Below, in pieces: positions 42,694 through 52,150 of a DNA stretch of 64,000 nucleotides. The notes under the pieces are model-generated. The model was not told the DNA's origin, searched no databases, and worked only from the letters and a program-made list of their open reading frames with translations. The stretch's first letter is position 1, and every line of letters starts with the position of its first letter. The position numbers and the translations under genes were made by a program. The DNA lies in assembly GCF_007830125.1 (NCBI RefSeq), contig NZ_VLLG01000002.1:1744550-1808549 (forward strand). The letters are read 5' to 3'. This DNA is from Chitinophaga japonensis (GTDB lineage: Bacteria > Bacteroidota > Bacteroidia > Chitinophagales > Chitinophagaceae).

Positions 42694-43926
42694 ATGGAAA
42701 CGGGAACAAAAGACACAGCAGCAGCCATACCGGCCCCGGCACGGGAAGCTGCAGAAAAAACGGTTTTCTCCGTATTACTGGCCCTCAGCTTTTCACATTT
42801 GCTGAATGATACCATCCAGTCCCTGATACCGGCTATCTACCCGGTGGTAAAGGATTCCCTGCACATCAGCTTTACGCAGGTGGGACTGATCACGCTTACT
42901 TTCCAGATGACCGCCTCCATCCTGCAACCCCTGGTGGGGTTGTATACGGACCGGCATCCGCAGCCCTACTCTCTGGCCATTGGCATGGGCTTTACCCTCA
43001 CGGGGCTGATCTGCCTGTCGCTGGCGCACAGCTTTTATATTGTATTGATAGCCGTAGGGCTGGTAGGCATCGGCTCAGCGGTCTTTCACCCGGAGTCTTC
43101 CCGGCTGGCCTATATGGCTTCCGGGGGGCGGCATGGCATGGCGCAGTCGCTTTTCCAGTTGGGCGGTAATGCCGGCAGCTCCCTGGGCCCTTTGCTGGCC
43201 GCCATGATCATTGTGCCCTTCGGGCAGTTCAACGTGATCTGGTTCTCCCTGGCCGCCCTGCTGGCCATTATGGTGATGCTGAAAATTGCAGGCTGGTACA
43301 AGGTGAACCGGCACCGGGTAAAACCCAGGCGCCGGGCTGTGGACGATACGCTGCCGGCGCTTCCGAAGGCCCGGGTGGTATTTGCCCTGCTGGTATTGCT
43401 GGTGCTGATCTTCTCCAAGTATTTCTACATGGCGAGCATGACCAACTACTATACCTTTTACCTGATAGACAAATTTCATGTATCGGTGCAGAGCGCGCAG
43501 GTATACCTGTTCATCTTCCTGTTCTCCATTGCCGCCGGCACTTTCATCGGCGGACCGGTAGGCGACCGCATCGGCCGCAAATACGTGATCTGGATCTCCA
43601 TACTGGGCGTAGCACCGTTCACGTTACTGCTGCCGCATGTGGGATTGTTCTGGACCGCCTTGCTGAGTGTATTCATCGGCGTGATACTGTCGTCCGCCTT
43701 CTCCGCCATACTGGTGTATGCGCAGGAGCTGGTGCCGGGCAAGGTAGGTATGATAGCCGGCCTGTTCTTTGGCCTGGCCTTTGGTATGGCGGGCATCGGC
43801 TCGGCCGTGCTGGGCCGCCTGGCCGATCATACCAGCATCAACTACGTGTTCCAGGTGTGCGCCTGGCTGCCGCTGATAGGGCTGCTTACCGGTTTCCTGC
43901 CGGATGTGGAGAAACGGCGTAAATAA
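42694..43926 (+). CDS. MFS transporter, fosmidomycin resistance (Fsr)-like
   Basis: A 410-residue protein with twelve hydrophobic segments. The start FSHLLNDTIQSLIPAIYPVVKDSLHISFTQVGLI and the first cytoplasmic loop with GLYTDRHPQPYSLAIG are typical of the Fsr group of drug exporters, as is GSAVFHPESSRLAYMASGGRHGMAQSLFQLGGNAG. It is probably an exporter; real substrate unknown. It follows a FadR-type regulator. Confidence 0.9.
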   Translation: METGTKDTAAAIPAPAREAAEKTVFSVLLALSFSHLLNDTIQSLIPAIYPVVKDSLHISFTQVGLITLTFQMTASILQPLVGLYTDRHPQPYSLAIGMGFTLTGLICLSLAHSFYIVLIAVGLVGIGSAVFHPESSRLAYMASGGRHGMAQSLFQLGGNAGSSLGPLLAAMIIVPFGQFNVIWFSLAALLAIMVMLKIAGWYKVNRHRVKPRRRAVDDTLPALPKARVVFALLVLLVLIFSKYFYMASMTNYYTFYLIDKFHVSVQSAQVYLFIFLFSIAAGTFIGGPVGDRIGRKYVIWISILGVAPFTLLLPHVGLFWTALLSVFIGVILSSAFSAILVYAQELVPGKVGMIAGLFFGLAFGMAGIGSAVLGRLADHTSINYVFQVCAWLPLIGLLTGFLPDVEKRRK

Positions 43927-43944
43927 GATCATCACGGGTCGTCG

Positions 43945-45414
43945 CTACTGCGCCGCCGGGGCCACTTTTGCCGCCGGGCGCCGGCCGGTGCCTTCCCGGT
44001 GGGTAAGGGCATCGCCCAGGTCCTGCCGGTATTTTTCCGCCAGTGCTCTCAGCTCCTTTACTACTTCGGGAAACTGCGCCTGCACATCCAGGGTCTCTCC
44101 CGGGTCATGGCGAAGATCGTACAGGGCTTCCGGTACATCTACATCCGGCTGCTTCCCCGGCCAGCCGTCATAGCCCGGCAGGTTCAGCTTGTAGGTGCGG
44201 GAGCGGTGGGGAAGTACCAGTTTCCAGGGGCCTTTGCGGATGGCCTGCAGGCTGTTTACCCCGTAATATACTGCCAGCTCGTTCCGCGGGCTGGCATTTG
44301 TATTGGCATTGAACAGGAGGGTATGCAGGTCTACGCCGTCAATTTTGCGCCGGGGCAGATCCGCACCGCAAAAGTGCGCGATGGTGGGCAGCAGGTCTAT
44401 AGTGGAGGCCATTTTGTTGCAGATAGAGCCGGCTGGTATCTGGCCGGGCCAGCGCATGATGCAGGGTACGCGGATACCGCCCTCCCAGGAGGTGCCTTTG
44501 CCTTCGCGCAGGCCGCCGGTGCTGCCGGCATGGTTGCCGTAAGAGAGCCAGGGCCCGTTGTCGCTGGTAAATATCACCAGGGTGTTTTTGCTCAGCCCTG
44601 TTTCATCCAGTGTTTGCAGGATCTGCCCTACCGACCAGTCTATTTCCGTGATCACATCTCCAAACAGCCCGTCCCCGCTTTTGCCGGCATGCCTGCCGGA
44701 AACAGCGATAGGCACATGCGGCATGCTGTGGGCCAGGTACAGGAAAAAGGGCTGGTCCCTGTTCTTCCGGATGAAGTTGCAGGCCCGTTCGGTATAACGG
44801 GTGGTGAGGGTAGCCTGGTCATCCAGCGTTTTAATGATCTGCACCGGTTCATTACCCTCTATCAGCGGCAGGGGAGGAAATTTTGCGCGCCAGCCGTGCG
44901 AGGTGTCCGGGTAGGGCTTGCCGTCGAAGTTCACCGGCCACATATCGTTGGAATAAGGCAATCCCAGGTATTCATCAAAGCCCTGCTGCAGGGGCAGGAA
45001 AGGCTGCCGGCTGCCCAGGTGCCACTTGCCCGCCATGCCGGTATGGTAGCCCTGCGCCTTCAGTATTTCCGCGATGGTCTGCTCCGCGGTGTCCAGCGCA
45101 ATGGGGCTGTTGGGCATCAGGGCGCCGTGAATGCCCACCCGGTTGGAGTAGCAGCCGGTGAGCAGGGCCGCCCTGGAAGCGGAGCATACCGCCTGCGGCA
45201 CATAGAAATAGGTGAAGCGCATGCCCTGCGCTGCCAGCCGGTTAATATTGGGCGTATGCCAGGGAGTGCCGGCATAGCATTCCAGGTCGCCGTAGCCCAT
45301 GTCATCCATAAAAATGATGACCACGTTGGGCTTTTTGGCGGGCGGTTTTTCCCGGAAACCGGAAGAAAGGATAGCGGCGGCGATGGCCAGAACGGAAAGG
45401 AGTATGCGCTGCAT
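43945..45414 (-). CDS. Secreted type I sulfatase (arylsulfatase family)
   Basis: A 489-residue enzyme from the ATG at 45414, which gives a signal peptide. The metal-binding start VVIIFMDDMGYGDLECYAG and the formylglycine motif Cys77-Ser-Ala-Ser-Arg followed by AALLTG are clear; Ala takes the place of the usual Pro. Later landmarks are GKWHLGS and TLVIFTSDNGPWLSYGNHAGSTG. It needs an activating formylglycine-generating enzyme, not present here. It probably removes sulfate from a glycan or another ester in the periplasm. Confidence 0.92.
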   Translation of the reverse strand: MQRILLSVLAIAAAILSSGFREKPPAKKPNVVIIFMDDMGYGDLECYAGTPWHTPNINRLAAQGMRFTYFYVPQAVCSASRAALLTGCYSNRVGIHGALMPNSPIALDTAEQTIAEILKAQGYHTGMAGKWHLGSRQPFLPLQQGFDEYLGLPYSNDMWPVNFDGKPYPDTSHGWRAKFPPLPLIEGNEPVQIIKTLDDQATLTTRYTERACNFIRKNRDQPFFLYLAHSMPHVPIAVSGRHAGKSGDGLFGDVITEIDWSVGQILQTLDETGLSKNTLVIFTSDNGPWLSYGNHAGSTGGLREGKGTSWEGGIRVPCIMRWPGQIPAGSICNKMASTIDLLPTIAHFCGADLPRRKIDGVDLHTLLFNANTNASPRNELAVYYGVNSLQAIRKGPWKLVLPHRSRTYKLNLPGYDGWPGKQPDVDVPEALYDLRHDPGETLDVQAQFPEVVKELRALAEKYRQDLGDALTHREGTGRRPAAKVAPAAQ

Positions 45415-45535
45415 GATGTACGTGGATCTGTTGAGGGCATTAAAATATAAAAGATATCCCGGAATTGAAAACCGGGACCTCACCGGGACCTGACCAAAGG
45501 TTTACCGCTATCCGTAGAGGGAATATGCCCTGATC

Positions 45536-46624
45536 TCATAAAGAAAGCAGGGGGTAATCAATATATCCCACATCCCCTCCCTGGTAATAGGTATCCGGGT
45601 TGCCTTCGTTCAGCGGCGCATGATGCCGGAAGCGCTCCACCAGGTCCGGGTTGGCGATAAAGGGCCGGCCAAAAGCCACCAGGTCGGCCAAGCCGGCCTG
45701 CAGGGCTGCTTCGGCGGAGCCGGCGGTATACCCGCCTGCCAGTATCAGCAGGTTGGGAAAGCGCCGGCGCACTTCCTGTATGTATTCCGTGGAGATGGAT
45801 GGCTGCCCGTTGAGCGGTTGGCTGGAAAGGTGGATGTACAGGGTGTCCAGCTCCCGCAGGGCATTGGTAATATACCGGTGGGTGGCCGCTTCTTCGGCAT
45901 AGGCGGGGAGGTCGTTCAGGACGGCGAAAGGAGAGAGGCGGATGCCGGTGCGTTCCCTGCCGATGGCGGCGCTTACGCCTTCCATGATCTCCAGCAGGAA
46001 GCGGCTGCGGTTGGCAATGCCGCCGCCGTAACGGTCCGTTCTGCGGTTGGTGTGCGGGTGCAGGAACTGTTCCGGCAGGAAGCCGTGCGCCCCGTGAATT
46101 TCCACGCCGTCAAACCCTGTCTCTATGGCGCTGATCGCCGCCTGTATATGCGCATCCACCAGGGCCTTTGCGCCGGCGGTGCTGAGCGCTTCCGGCTCGG
46201 GCATGGGCAGGTGTATATCCCCGGGGGTGCGCATCAGGCCTGCTGCCTGCACGGCGGAGGGGGCCACCAGCGGCGCCCGGCCTTCATGGTTCAGCGGGTG
46301 CCCGATGCGGCCGGTATGCACCAGTTGCACAAATATCTTTCCCTGCCGGGCATGCACGGCATCCACCACCTTTTTCCAGGCTGCCTGCTGGGCCTCGTTA
46401 TAAATGCCCGGCGCATCCAGGTAGCCCACGCCGTTGGCCGCTACGGCGCTGTTCTCCGCAATGATCAAACCTGCGCCGGCCCTTTGCCCGTAATAGAGCG
46501 GAGCTGTGGGGGCCGGGATGCCCTGCCTGGACCGGCGCCTGCTCATCGGCGCCATCACTACCCGGTTCTTAAACGTAATGGAAGGAGTGGCCAAAGGCGT
46601 CAGTAACTTTTCTTTCAAATGCAT
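45536..46624 (-). CDS. NADH:flavin oxidoreductase / Old Yellow Enzyme family
   Basis: A 362-residue TIM-barrel flavoprotein of the NemA/OYE group. It starts with LLTPLATPSITFKNRVVMAPMSRRR, has the active site GVEIHGAHGFLPEQFLHPHTNRRTDRYGGG (His and His/Asn pair) and FGRPFIANPDLVERF for FMN phosphate binding. It reduces activated alkenes such as enones with NAD(P)H. It is divergent from an AraC-family gene that may control it. Confidence 0.93.
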   Translation of the reverse strand: MHLKEKLLTPLATPSITFKNRVVMAPMSRRRSRQGIPAPTAPLYYGQRAGAGLIIAENSAVAANGVGYLDAPGIYNEAQQAAWKKVVDAVHARQGKIFVQLVHTGRIGHPLNHEGRAPLVAPSAVQAAGLMRTPGDIHLPMPEPEALSTAGAKALVDAHIQAAISAIETGFDGVEIHGAHGFLPEQFLHPHTNRRTDRYGGGIANRSRFLLEIMEGVSAAIGRERTGIRLSPFAVLNDLPAYAEEAATHRYITNALRELDTLYIHLSSQPLNGQPSISTEYIQEVRRRFPNLLILAGGYTAGSAEAALQAGLADLVAFGRPFIANPDLVERFRHHAPLNEGNPDTYYQGGDVGYIDYPLLSL

Positions 46625-46695
46625 AACTGCTTGTTTTTGATAGCAAAATTACCGGCCGGCGCTATGGCGGAACAGTGACAAAGCAGGGTTTGTTT

Positions 46696-46707
46696 TGTAA
46701 ATTTACA
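46696..46707. promoter_or_regulatory. Perfect 12-bp palindrome before AraC gene
   Basis: TGTAAATTTACA lies four bases before the AraC start codon in the divergent region shared with the OYE gene. A regulator site is possible; there is no other support. Confidence 0.3.
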
Positions 46708-46711
46708 GGTT

Positions 46712-47572
46712 ATGGAACACCAGGAGCTACACCAGCCTTTTGAGCTGTACGTGTCGGATATGGCGTGCTGGCGGGAACGCCCGCTGGTCTATCATTTCTT
46801 CGAGATCGTGCGGGTGCTGGAAGGAGAGGGCACCCGCGAGGTGAACAACAACCGGTTCCCTTATCACAAGGGCAGCATCTTCCTTTTTACGCCGCTGGAT
46901 TGCCGGGGATTTGACATTGCACAGCCCACCCGCTTCTGCTCCATCCGTTTCTCGGAGGTATTCCTCGGCCAGTGCAGGAGCGCCCGGGAGCGCGAAAGGA
47001 TAGAACAGTGGCTCCGGCAGTTAGAACATATCTTCTACCATCATAACCGCTTCCAGGAGCTGCTGATCACAAGGCCGGGAGACTGCCAGATGATCGCCAC
47101 GCTGATGAGCAATATGGTGGAGGAGTACGAGCAGCAGCAGTCCTACCACGAGGAGAACCTGCAGCACCTGGTAACCGTCGTTCTTAACATCCTGGCCCGC
47201 AATGTAGCCGGCAACGCCGGCGCCACCGCCACGGTGGAGGCGGAGCCGCTCATTAACCGGATGCTGCTGCATATCCGCCAGCACATCAGTCAGCCGGACC
47301 AGTTGCGGGTGGAGCACCTGGCCGCGCTTTTTAACCTCTCTGCCAATTACGTAGGCGAATATTTCCGCAAGTTCACCGGCGAAAGCCTGCAGCAGTACAT
47401 TACCCGGTACCGCATACGGCTGGTGCAGCAGCGCCTGGCCCACAGCTCCCTTACTGTGAGCCAGATAGCCGCTGAGCTGGGCTTTACAGACGAGAGCCAC
47501 CTGGGCCGGCAGTTCCGCAAGTACAGCGGTGTAAGCCCCCTGGCGTACCGGAAAAGCGCGCGGCCGGCATAA
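46712..47572 (+). CDS. AraC family transcriptional regulator
   Basis: A 286-residue regulator. The N-terminal half looks like a cupin-type AraC ligand domain (HFFEIVRVLEGEGTREVNNNRFPYHKGSIFLFTPLD). The C-terminal 100 residues carry two helix-turn-helix units, including VEHLAALFNLSANYVGEYFRK and LTVSQIAAELGFTDESHLGRQFRKYSGVSP. Divergent orientation to the Old Yellow Enzyme gene suggests that gene as target. Confidence 0.93.
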   Translation: MEHQELHQPFELYVSDMACWRERPLVYHFFEIVRVLEGEGTREVNNNRFPYHKGSIFLFTPLDCRGFDIAQPTRFCSIRFSEVFLGQCRSARERERIEQWLRQLEHIFYHHNRFQELLITRPGDCQMIATLMSNMVEEYEQQQSYHEENLQHLVTVVLNILARNVAGNAGATATVEAEPLINRMLLHIRQHISQPDQLRVEHLAALFNLSANYVGEYFRKFTGESLQQYITRYRIRLVQQRLAHSSLTVSQIAAELGFTDESHLGRQFRKYSGVSPLAYRKSARPA

Positions 47573-47593
47573 CGCCGGGTACGCCCCGGCCGC
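47560..47593. terminator. Possible terminator hairpin between convergent genes
   Basis: GCGGCCGG and its complement CCGGCCGC frame an 18-base loop that contains the AraC stop codon. It sits between convergent genes. There is no T-run, so the call is weak. Confidence 0.35.
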
Positions 47594-47597
47594 ACGG

Positions 47598-48518
47598 TTA
47601 TAATATGTAGAACGCCGCCGGCTCCGCTTTCTGTTGTGTTTCCGGCATCTGCCAGTCGTGCAGCATTTGTTTCAGGTCCTTTTCTATATTCCGGGAGATG
47701 GCCGTTACCGGTGTATCCGTAGGCTTGTTCTCAAATGGATCCTGCAGGTGGATGGCCATTTTCTCTATCAGGAGGAAGGAGGCCGCAATAGCCGCTACCA
47801 GCGGTATCTCAATGATCCCGAAATACTCCACCAGCCCGAAGGGCAGCAGTACGATGAACAGGTTCAGCGCCAGGTGTATATACAGGCTGTAGGTGGCCGG
47901 GAAAACGGTGTTCTTGATACGCTCGCATTTGCCCATGGCATCGCAGAGGCGGGTGAGGGTCCGGTCCAGCTCTACCTGCTGATAGCGGTTGATCCACCCC
48001 TGCTTCAGCGCGTGGTCCAGGTCCCGGGCGTGGAGGTCCAGCAGGGCCACGTGCTTGTTGTCATACCGGTCTATATAGTCCAGCTCCCGTTTGGTCAGGA
48101 GCCGGTCCAGGCCGTTCATCGGGTTCAGCCTGCGCAGCGCCTGCCCCAGTGCATAGCACCAGGCGATCTGCCGCCTTACGAACACTTCGCGGAAGCGCAG
48201 CACCTCTTCCGGCATTTCATCCGGGTAGGTGGTGAAAGTGAGCAGTTGCCGCGTAAGCGTGCGGGAGTCGTTCACAATAGCCCCCCAGATGATGCGGGCT
48301 TCCCACCAGCGCTCGTAAGCCTGGTTGGAACGGAAGCCCAGCAACAGGGAGATGACGGTGCCCAGTATGGCTGGTATGGCAATGGGTATGGAGATCCTGG
48401 TTACCGGAAAGCTCTGGTGAAAGATGGCGATGCCGATGGCATACAGCGATATCCATATGATCTCGGACTTGATCTTTCCAAACACATATCCAAAAGGAAT
48501 ATTCTCTTTTAGCAACAT
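47598..48518 (-). CDS. Bestrophin-like (UPF0187) membrane channel
   Basis: A 306-residue protein with the bestrophin-type layout: N-terminal helices, the segment LGFRSNQAYERWWEARIIWGAIVNDSR, which is diagnostic, and a C-terminal pair of helices with PLVAAIAASFLLIEKMAIHLQDPFENKPTDTP. Bacterial homologs form pentameric ion channels. The downstream-oriented neighbour is a stress protein on the same strand. Confidence 0.92.
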   Translation of the reverse strand: MLLKENIPFGYVFGKIKSEIIWISLYAIGIAIFHQSFPVTRISIPIAIPAILGTVISLLLGFRSNQAYERWWEARIIWGAIVNDSRTLTRQLLTFTTYPDEMPEEVLRFREVFVRRQIAWCYALGQALRRLNPMNGLDRLLTKRELDYIDRYDNKHVALLDLHARDLDHALKQGWINRYQQVELDRTLTRLCDAMGKCERIKNTVFPATYSLYIHLALNLFIVLLPFGLVEYFGIIEIPLVAAIAASFLLIEKMAIHLQDPFENKPTDTPVTAISRNIEKDLKQMLHDWQMPETQQKAEPAAFYIL

Positions 48519-48530
48519 ATGGCAAAGTTT

Positions 48531-48570
48531 TTAGTTGGCAGTTGGTAATGGGCAGTGTGCAGTGAGCCGG
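48531..48570. repeat. Heptad repeat array (GCAGTTG flavour)
   Basis: Units of the type TTAGTTG / GCAGTTG / GTAATGG / GCAGTGT / GCAGTGA with 7-bp period. The array holds the stop codon and last codons of the stress protein gene. It has no visible inverted partner nearby. Confidence 0.6.
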
Positions 48571-49049
48571 GTGGGTTTGTACAGCTCTGACTGCAGCAGG
48601 TTGCCTACGGTCACCTTCTCGGTATTGATGGTGAGCGGCAGCAGCTCGCAGCCGGACTTTTTGATAATGTTCAGCGGGTCGATACTGCTTTTGTTCACTT
48701 TCTCAAAGCGGTATTGCTCGTCGTACACGATCAGGGAAATGTCGTTGCCGTACAGGTAGTTCTTGAAAACCGCCAGGGTGCTGCCATAGAAGCACTCTAC
48801 CTTAATACTGTTGATGCGGGCGGGGTAGCGGTCCTGCAACTGTGCGCATACGGCCCGGAACTCGTCGCTGATGTGCTCGTAGTCTTTCATGCGGCGGGAC
48901 AGCATCATCAGCTCCTGTATGTTGTCGGACATTTTAAAGCAGTGGAACAGCAGGATGTTCATGCGCTCATTAATGTTGGCATGCACTGCTGCCTTTACCA
49001 GTTCCAGGGACCGGATACTAAAATCAGTAGGAATTAAAATATTCTTCAT
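48531..49049 (-). CDS. Universal stress protein-like
   Basis: A 172-residue protein with a UspA-like start (NILIPTDFSIRSLELVKAAVHAN) and a YGNDISLIVYDEQY strand, but without an obvious GxxG(9x)G(S/T) ATP-binding motif, so it may not bind nucleotide. The C-terminal residues PTRLTAHCPLPTAN are encoded by a heptad repeat and are probably not functional. Same strand as the bestrophin gene, which starts 12 bp downstream. Confidence 0.78.
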   Translation of the reverse strand: MKNILIPTDFSIRSLELVKAAVHANINERMNILLFHCFKMSDNIQELMMLSRRMKDYEHISDEFRAVCAQLQDRYPARINSIKVECFYGSTLAVFKNYLYGNDISLIVYDEQYRFEKVNKSSIDPLNIIKKSGCELLPLTINTEKVTVGNLLQSELYKPTRLTAHCPLPTAN

Positions 49050-49158
49050 AGCCGTTTTTTTTGCGTGTAATGATTTGTTGAAAGCAAAGTAACGGCGCGG
49101 GGGTTAGGGGGAACTAAGAAGGAAATTAGAAGGTGATGAGGGCGAGATTAGAATGAGA

Positions 49159-50523
49159 TTAGAGCGCCACCGGCAAATGTATTCTCACTACGGTTCCTTT
49201 CATCTCTTTGGCCTCTATCTCGATAGAGCCTTTGTGCAGGCGGATGATGTTGAGGGTCAGGGGCAGCCCGATGCCGTGCCCTTCATAGTTACCGGTATTG
49301 GACGCACGGAAAAAGGGTACAAATACCTGCGACAGCTCGGCCTGGGGAATGCCGATGCCCTGGTCCATAATGGTAACGGTGATCACGCGGCGAACGGCGG
49401 CCAGTTGCACCACCACCGGCTGGTTATTGGAATATTTGCAGGCGTTCAGCACCACGTTGCTGAAGGCCAGCCGCAGCAGGGGCAGGCTGCCTTCCGTGCT
49501 GAGGTTGTCCGCCTCTTCGGGCAACTGGCTGAAGTCCAGCATCACTTTGTTGCCGGGATAGATCTGGTCCGCCATGGTTTTTACGGACCACAGCAGCTCG
49601 TCGAGCCTGATCTTTTCCCACTGCATTTTCTTGCCGTCAAAGCCGGTCTGGGCCAGGCTCAGGAGGCTGCTCACCAACTGGTCCAGCCGCTCGGCCTCGC
49701 GCAGGATCAGCGCAAAGGAAGCGGCCAGTTCCGGGGAGGGGGCGGCCTTTTGCATGCCCAGTTCCGCCTCGCCGGATATAATGGTGAGCGGGGTGCGGAA
49801 CTCATGGGAGGCATTGCTGATAAAGTTATTCTGCGATTCAAAAGTGGCTTCCAGGCGGCTCAGCATGTCGTTAAAGGTAACGGCCAGCTCAGACAGCTCG
49901 TCCCTGCCGCTGCCTGTTTCCAGGCGCAGGTGCAGGTTATTGGCGCTGATCCTTTTTACATTATGCACAATGTTACGCACGGGGCGGAATATCTGCCGGC
50001 TGAAATAAATGCCGGTGGTGAACACCAGCACGGAGAACACCAGGAAACCCGTGAACAGCACCTTTTTCAGCCCTTTCAGCTCTTCCATGCCATACACGTC
50101 CTGTGCGGAAGTAACTATTATAAAGCGATGATTGTTGCCCGGGTAATAGCCTACATAGAACTGGTTGTCCCGCACGTAATGGGCAATCCCCTCGGTAAGC
50201 GCTCTCCGGTAGAAATAGGCAGGCAGGGGCAGGGGCGATTTTTGCGCCAGCTCCGGTGTATCGGCTTTCAGCGGCAGGAAATAGTCCTTCTCGAAGGGCA
50301 GGTCTTCCAATTGCTCTTCCTTTACGCGGTAATAAATGTTGGTGCTGTTGGTATCCGTTGCCAGGCTGGCCTGGGCTACGATCCGGGCCCGCACTTCCAG
50401 GCGGTGGTAAAAATTCTGGAAGGTATTGCGGGAGGCAAAGTAATAGATGAAAAGGCTGAGCAGCAGTATAATAGCGGCGGTAAGCGCGGTAAAGAGGATG
50501 GCTATCTTATTCTGTATCTTCAT
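49159..50523 (-). CDS. Sensor histidine kinase (HAMP, HisKA, HATPase)
   Basis: A 454-residue kinase with transmembrane helices near 8-30 and about 155-180, a periplasmic sensor loop between them, a HAMP-like linker, the phospho-acceptor box FISNASHEFRTPLTII and a C-terminal ATPase domain with LNACKYSNNQPVVV and DQGIGIPQAELSQVFVPFFR. Its start overlaps the response regulator gene by 17 bp, so the two form one system. The sensed signal is unknown. Confidence 0.94.
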   Translation of the reverse strand: MKIQNKIAILFTALTAAIILLLSLFIYYFASRNTFQNFYHRLEVRARIVAQASLATDTNSTNIYYRVKEEQLEDLPFEKDYFLPLKADTPELAQKSPLPLPAYFYRRALTEGIAHYVRDNQFYVGYYPGNNHRFIIVTSAQDVYGMEELKGLKKVLFTGFLVFSVLVFTTGIYFSRQIFRPVRNIVHNVKRISANNLHLRLETGSGRDELSELAVTFNDMLSRLEATFESQNNFISNASHEFRTPLTIISGEAELGMQKAAPSPELAASFALILREAERLDQLVSSLLSLAQTGFDGKKMQWEKIRLDELLWSVKTMADQIYPGNKVMLDFSQLPEEADNLSTEGSLPLLRLAFSNVVLNACKYSNNQPVVVQLAAVRRVITVTIMDQGIGIPQAELSQVFVPFFRASNTGNYEGHGIGLPLTLNIIRLHKGSIEIEAKEMKGTVVRIHLPVAL

Positions 50524-51199
50524 GTTGTTCGCGCATTACATAGCCCATACCTACTACGGTGTGTATCAGCCTGGGCGTAAAATCCTTGTCTATTTTTTTC
50601 CGGAGATAGTTCACATACACGTCCACCACGTTGGTGCCCAGGTTAAAGTCGATGTCCCATACATGCTCCAGTATCTCTATGCGGGACAGCACCCTGCGCT
50701 GGTGCCTGAGCAGGAATTCCAGCAGCCGGTATTCGGTGGCGGTGAGGTTTAGCTGCCTGCCGGCGCGGCGCACGGATTTGGAGACGGTGTCCAGCTCCAG
50801 GTCCGCTATCTGCAGGATGCTGGTCACCGGGCCGGCATGCTGCATTCTCCTGGAAAGGCGGCGCACCCGGGCGCTCAGCTCCGCCAGCTTGAAGGGCTTT
50901 ACCAGGTAGTCGTCCGCACCGCTGTCAAGGCCCGTCACAATATTTTCTGTGGTACCCAGTGCGGTCAGCATCATAATGGGCACCTGCTCATTCTGCCGGC
51001 GGATGCTCCTGCAGATCTCGATCCCGTTGACGCCGGGCAGCATGATATCCAGTATGATCAGGTCAAAATCGTGGGTAGTGGCCATTTGCAGGCCGGACAG
51101 GCCATCCGGCGCCACGCTGATCTCGTACCCGTTTTCCGCCAGTCCTCTTTTGATCAGTGATACCACGTTGGGTTCGTCTTCCACTAACAAGATCTTCAT
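50507..51199 (-). CDS. OmpR-family response regulator
   Basis: A 230-residue regulator with a receiver domain (phospho-acceptor D51 in LIILDIMLPGVNG, active-site Lys in DDYLVKPFKLAEL) and a winged-helix DNA-binding domain (LTATEYRLLEFLLRHQRRVLSRIEILEHVWD). It precedes and overlaps its cognate kinase. The 231 bp between it and the divergent YceI gene hold no gene; promoters for both should lie there. Confidence 0.95.
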   Translation of the reverse strand: MKILLVEDEPNVVSLIKRGLAENGYEISVAPDGLSGLQMATTHDFDLIILDIMLPGVNGIEICRSIRRQNEQVPIMMLTALGTTENIVTGLDSGADDYLVKPFKLAELSARVRRLSRRMQHAGPVTSILQIADLELDTVSKSVRRAGRQLNLTATEYRLLEFLLRHQRRVLSRIEILEHVWDIDFNLGTNVVDVYVNYLRKKIDKDFTPRLIHTVVGMGYVMREQHEDTE

Positions 51200-51430
51200 G
51201 CTGTTCTGTTACTCCGTTTTTATTTGAAAGGATGAAAATACCAAATTCTGCGGCGTCCGCAGCTCCTTGTTTTAAACAGCGTTTTATAAGGAAATGTTAA
51301 AACTGTCTTTTCACTAAAAAAGTACACCCTTTCCAAAATTTTGTGCACCCCGGATAGATGTTGCAACCGTTACTTTTATATATGTACTTCATACACCAAG
51401 TAAGGACAACGGACCTAAAAATTAAAATAT

Positions 51431-51976
51431 ATGGCTAACTGGAAAATTGATGCATCACACAGCGAAGTAGGATTTAAAGTAAAGCACCTGATGATCACAA
51501 ACGTAAGCGGCGTATTTACCCGCTTTGAAGGAACGGTGCGCACAGAGAGTGAAGATTTTCATGATGCCCGCATTACGTTTGAGGCGGACGTAAGCAGCGT
51601 GACCACCAACAACCAACAGCGCGATGAACATTTAAGATCCGCGGATTTCTTTGACAGTGCGCAGTTTCCCCGGATACGCTTTGTATCCCGGCAGGTAAAG
51701 AAAGTAAGCGGCGAACATTACAGGCTGATAGGCGACCTGACCATACGCGATGAAACGCATACAATAGAGTTGTCTGTTACTTATAACGGCACTACCCACG
51801 ATGCGCAGGGGCATGCCCGTGCAGGCTTTGAGCTGGACGGCCGGCTGCACCGCTCGGATTACGGCCTGCGCTGGAGCGCCACTACCGATACCGGCGGACT
51901 GATACTGGGGGATGAAGTAAAGCTGCACATGAACATACAGATCGTGCAGGAGGTGGGAGTGGCGGCAAATGTGTAG
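51431..51976 (+). CDS. YceI-like protein
   Basis: A 181-residue lipocalin-like beta barrel of the YceI family: it starts WKIDASHSEVGFKVKHLMITNVSGVFTRFEG and has the typical ITFEADVSSVTTNNQQRDEHLRSADFFDSAQFP. YceI proteins bind isoprenoid chains such as polyprenyl quinones. No signal peptide is present, so it should stay in the cytoplasm, unlike many family members. It is divergent from the two-component system. Confidence 0.92.
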   Translation: MANWKIDASHSEVGFKVKHLMITNVSGVFTRFEGTVRTESEDFHDARITFEADVSSVTTNNQQRDEHLRSADFFDSAQFPRIRFVSRQVKKVSGEHYRLIGDLTIRDETHTIELSVTYNGTTHDAQGHARAGFELDGRLHRSDYGLRWSATTDTGGLILGDEVKLHMNIQIVQEVGVAANV

Positions 51977-52150
51977 ACTTTGTCCTCAGGTACGGGAATA
52001 CGTCCTCAACACTAATGTGTACAGGGTACGCAGTAAAACCGGCTGAAAGTATTCATAATCAGGTCACTACATTTTGCGGAGATTGCTGGCATGTTTTTCA
52101 TTACATAAAGGGTGTTAAACTTTTTGCTTACTTAAAAAACACAGGGGACA

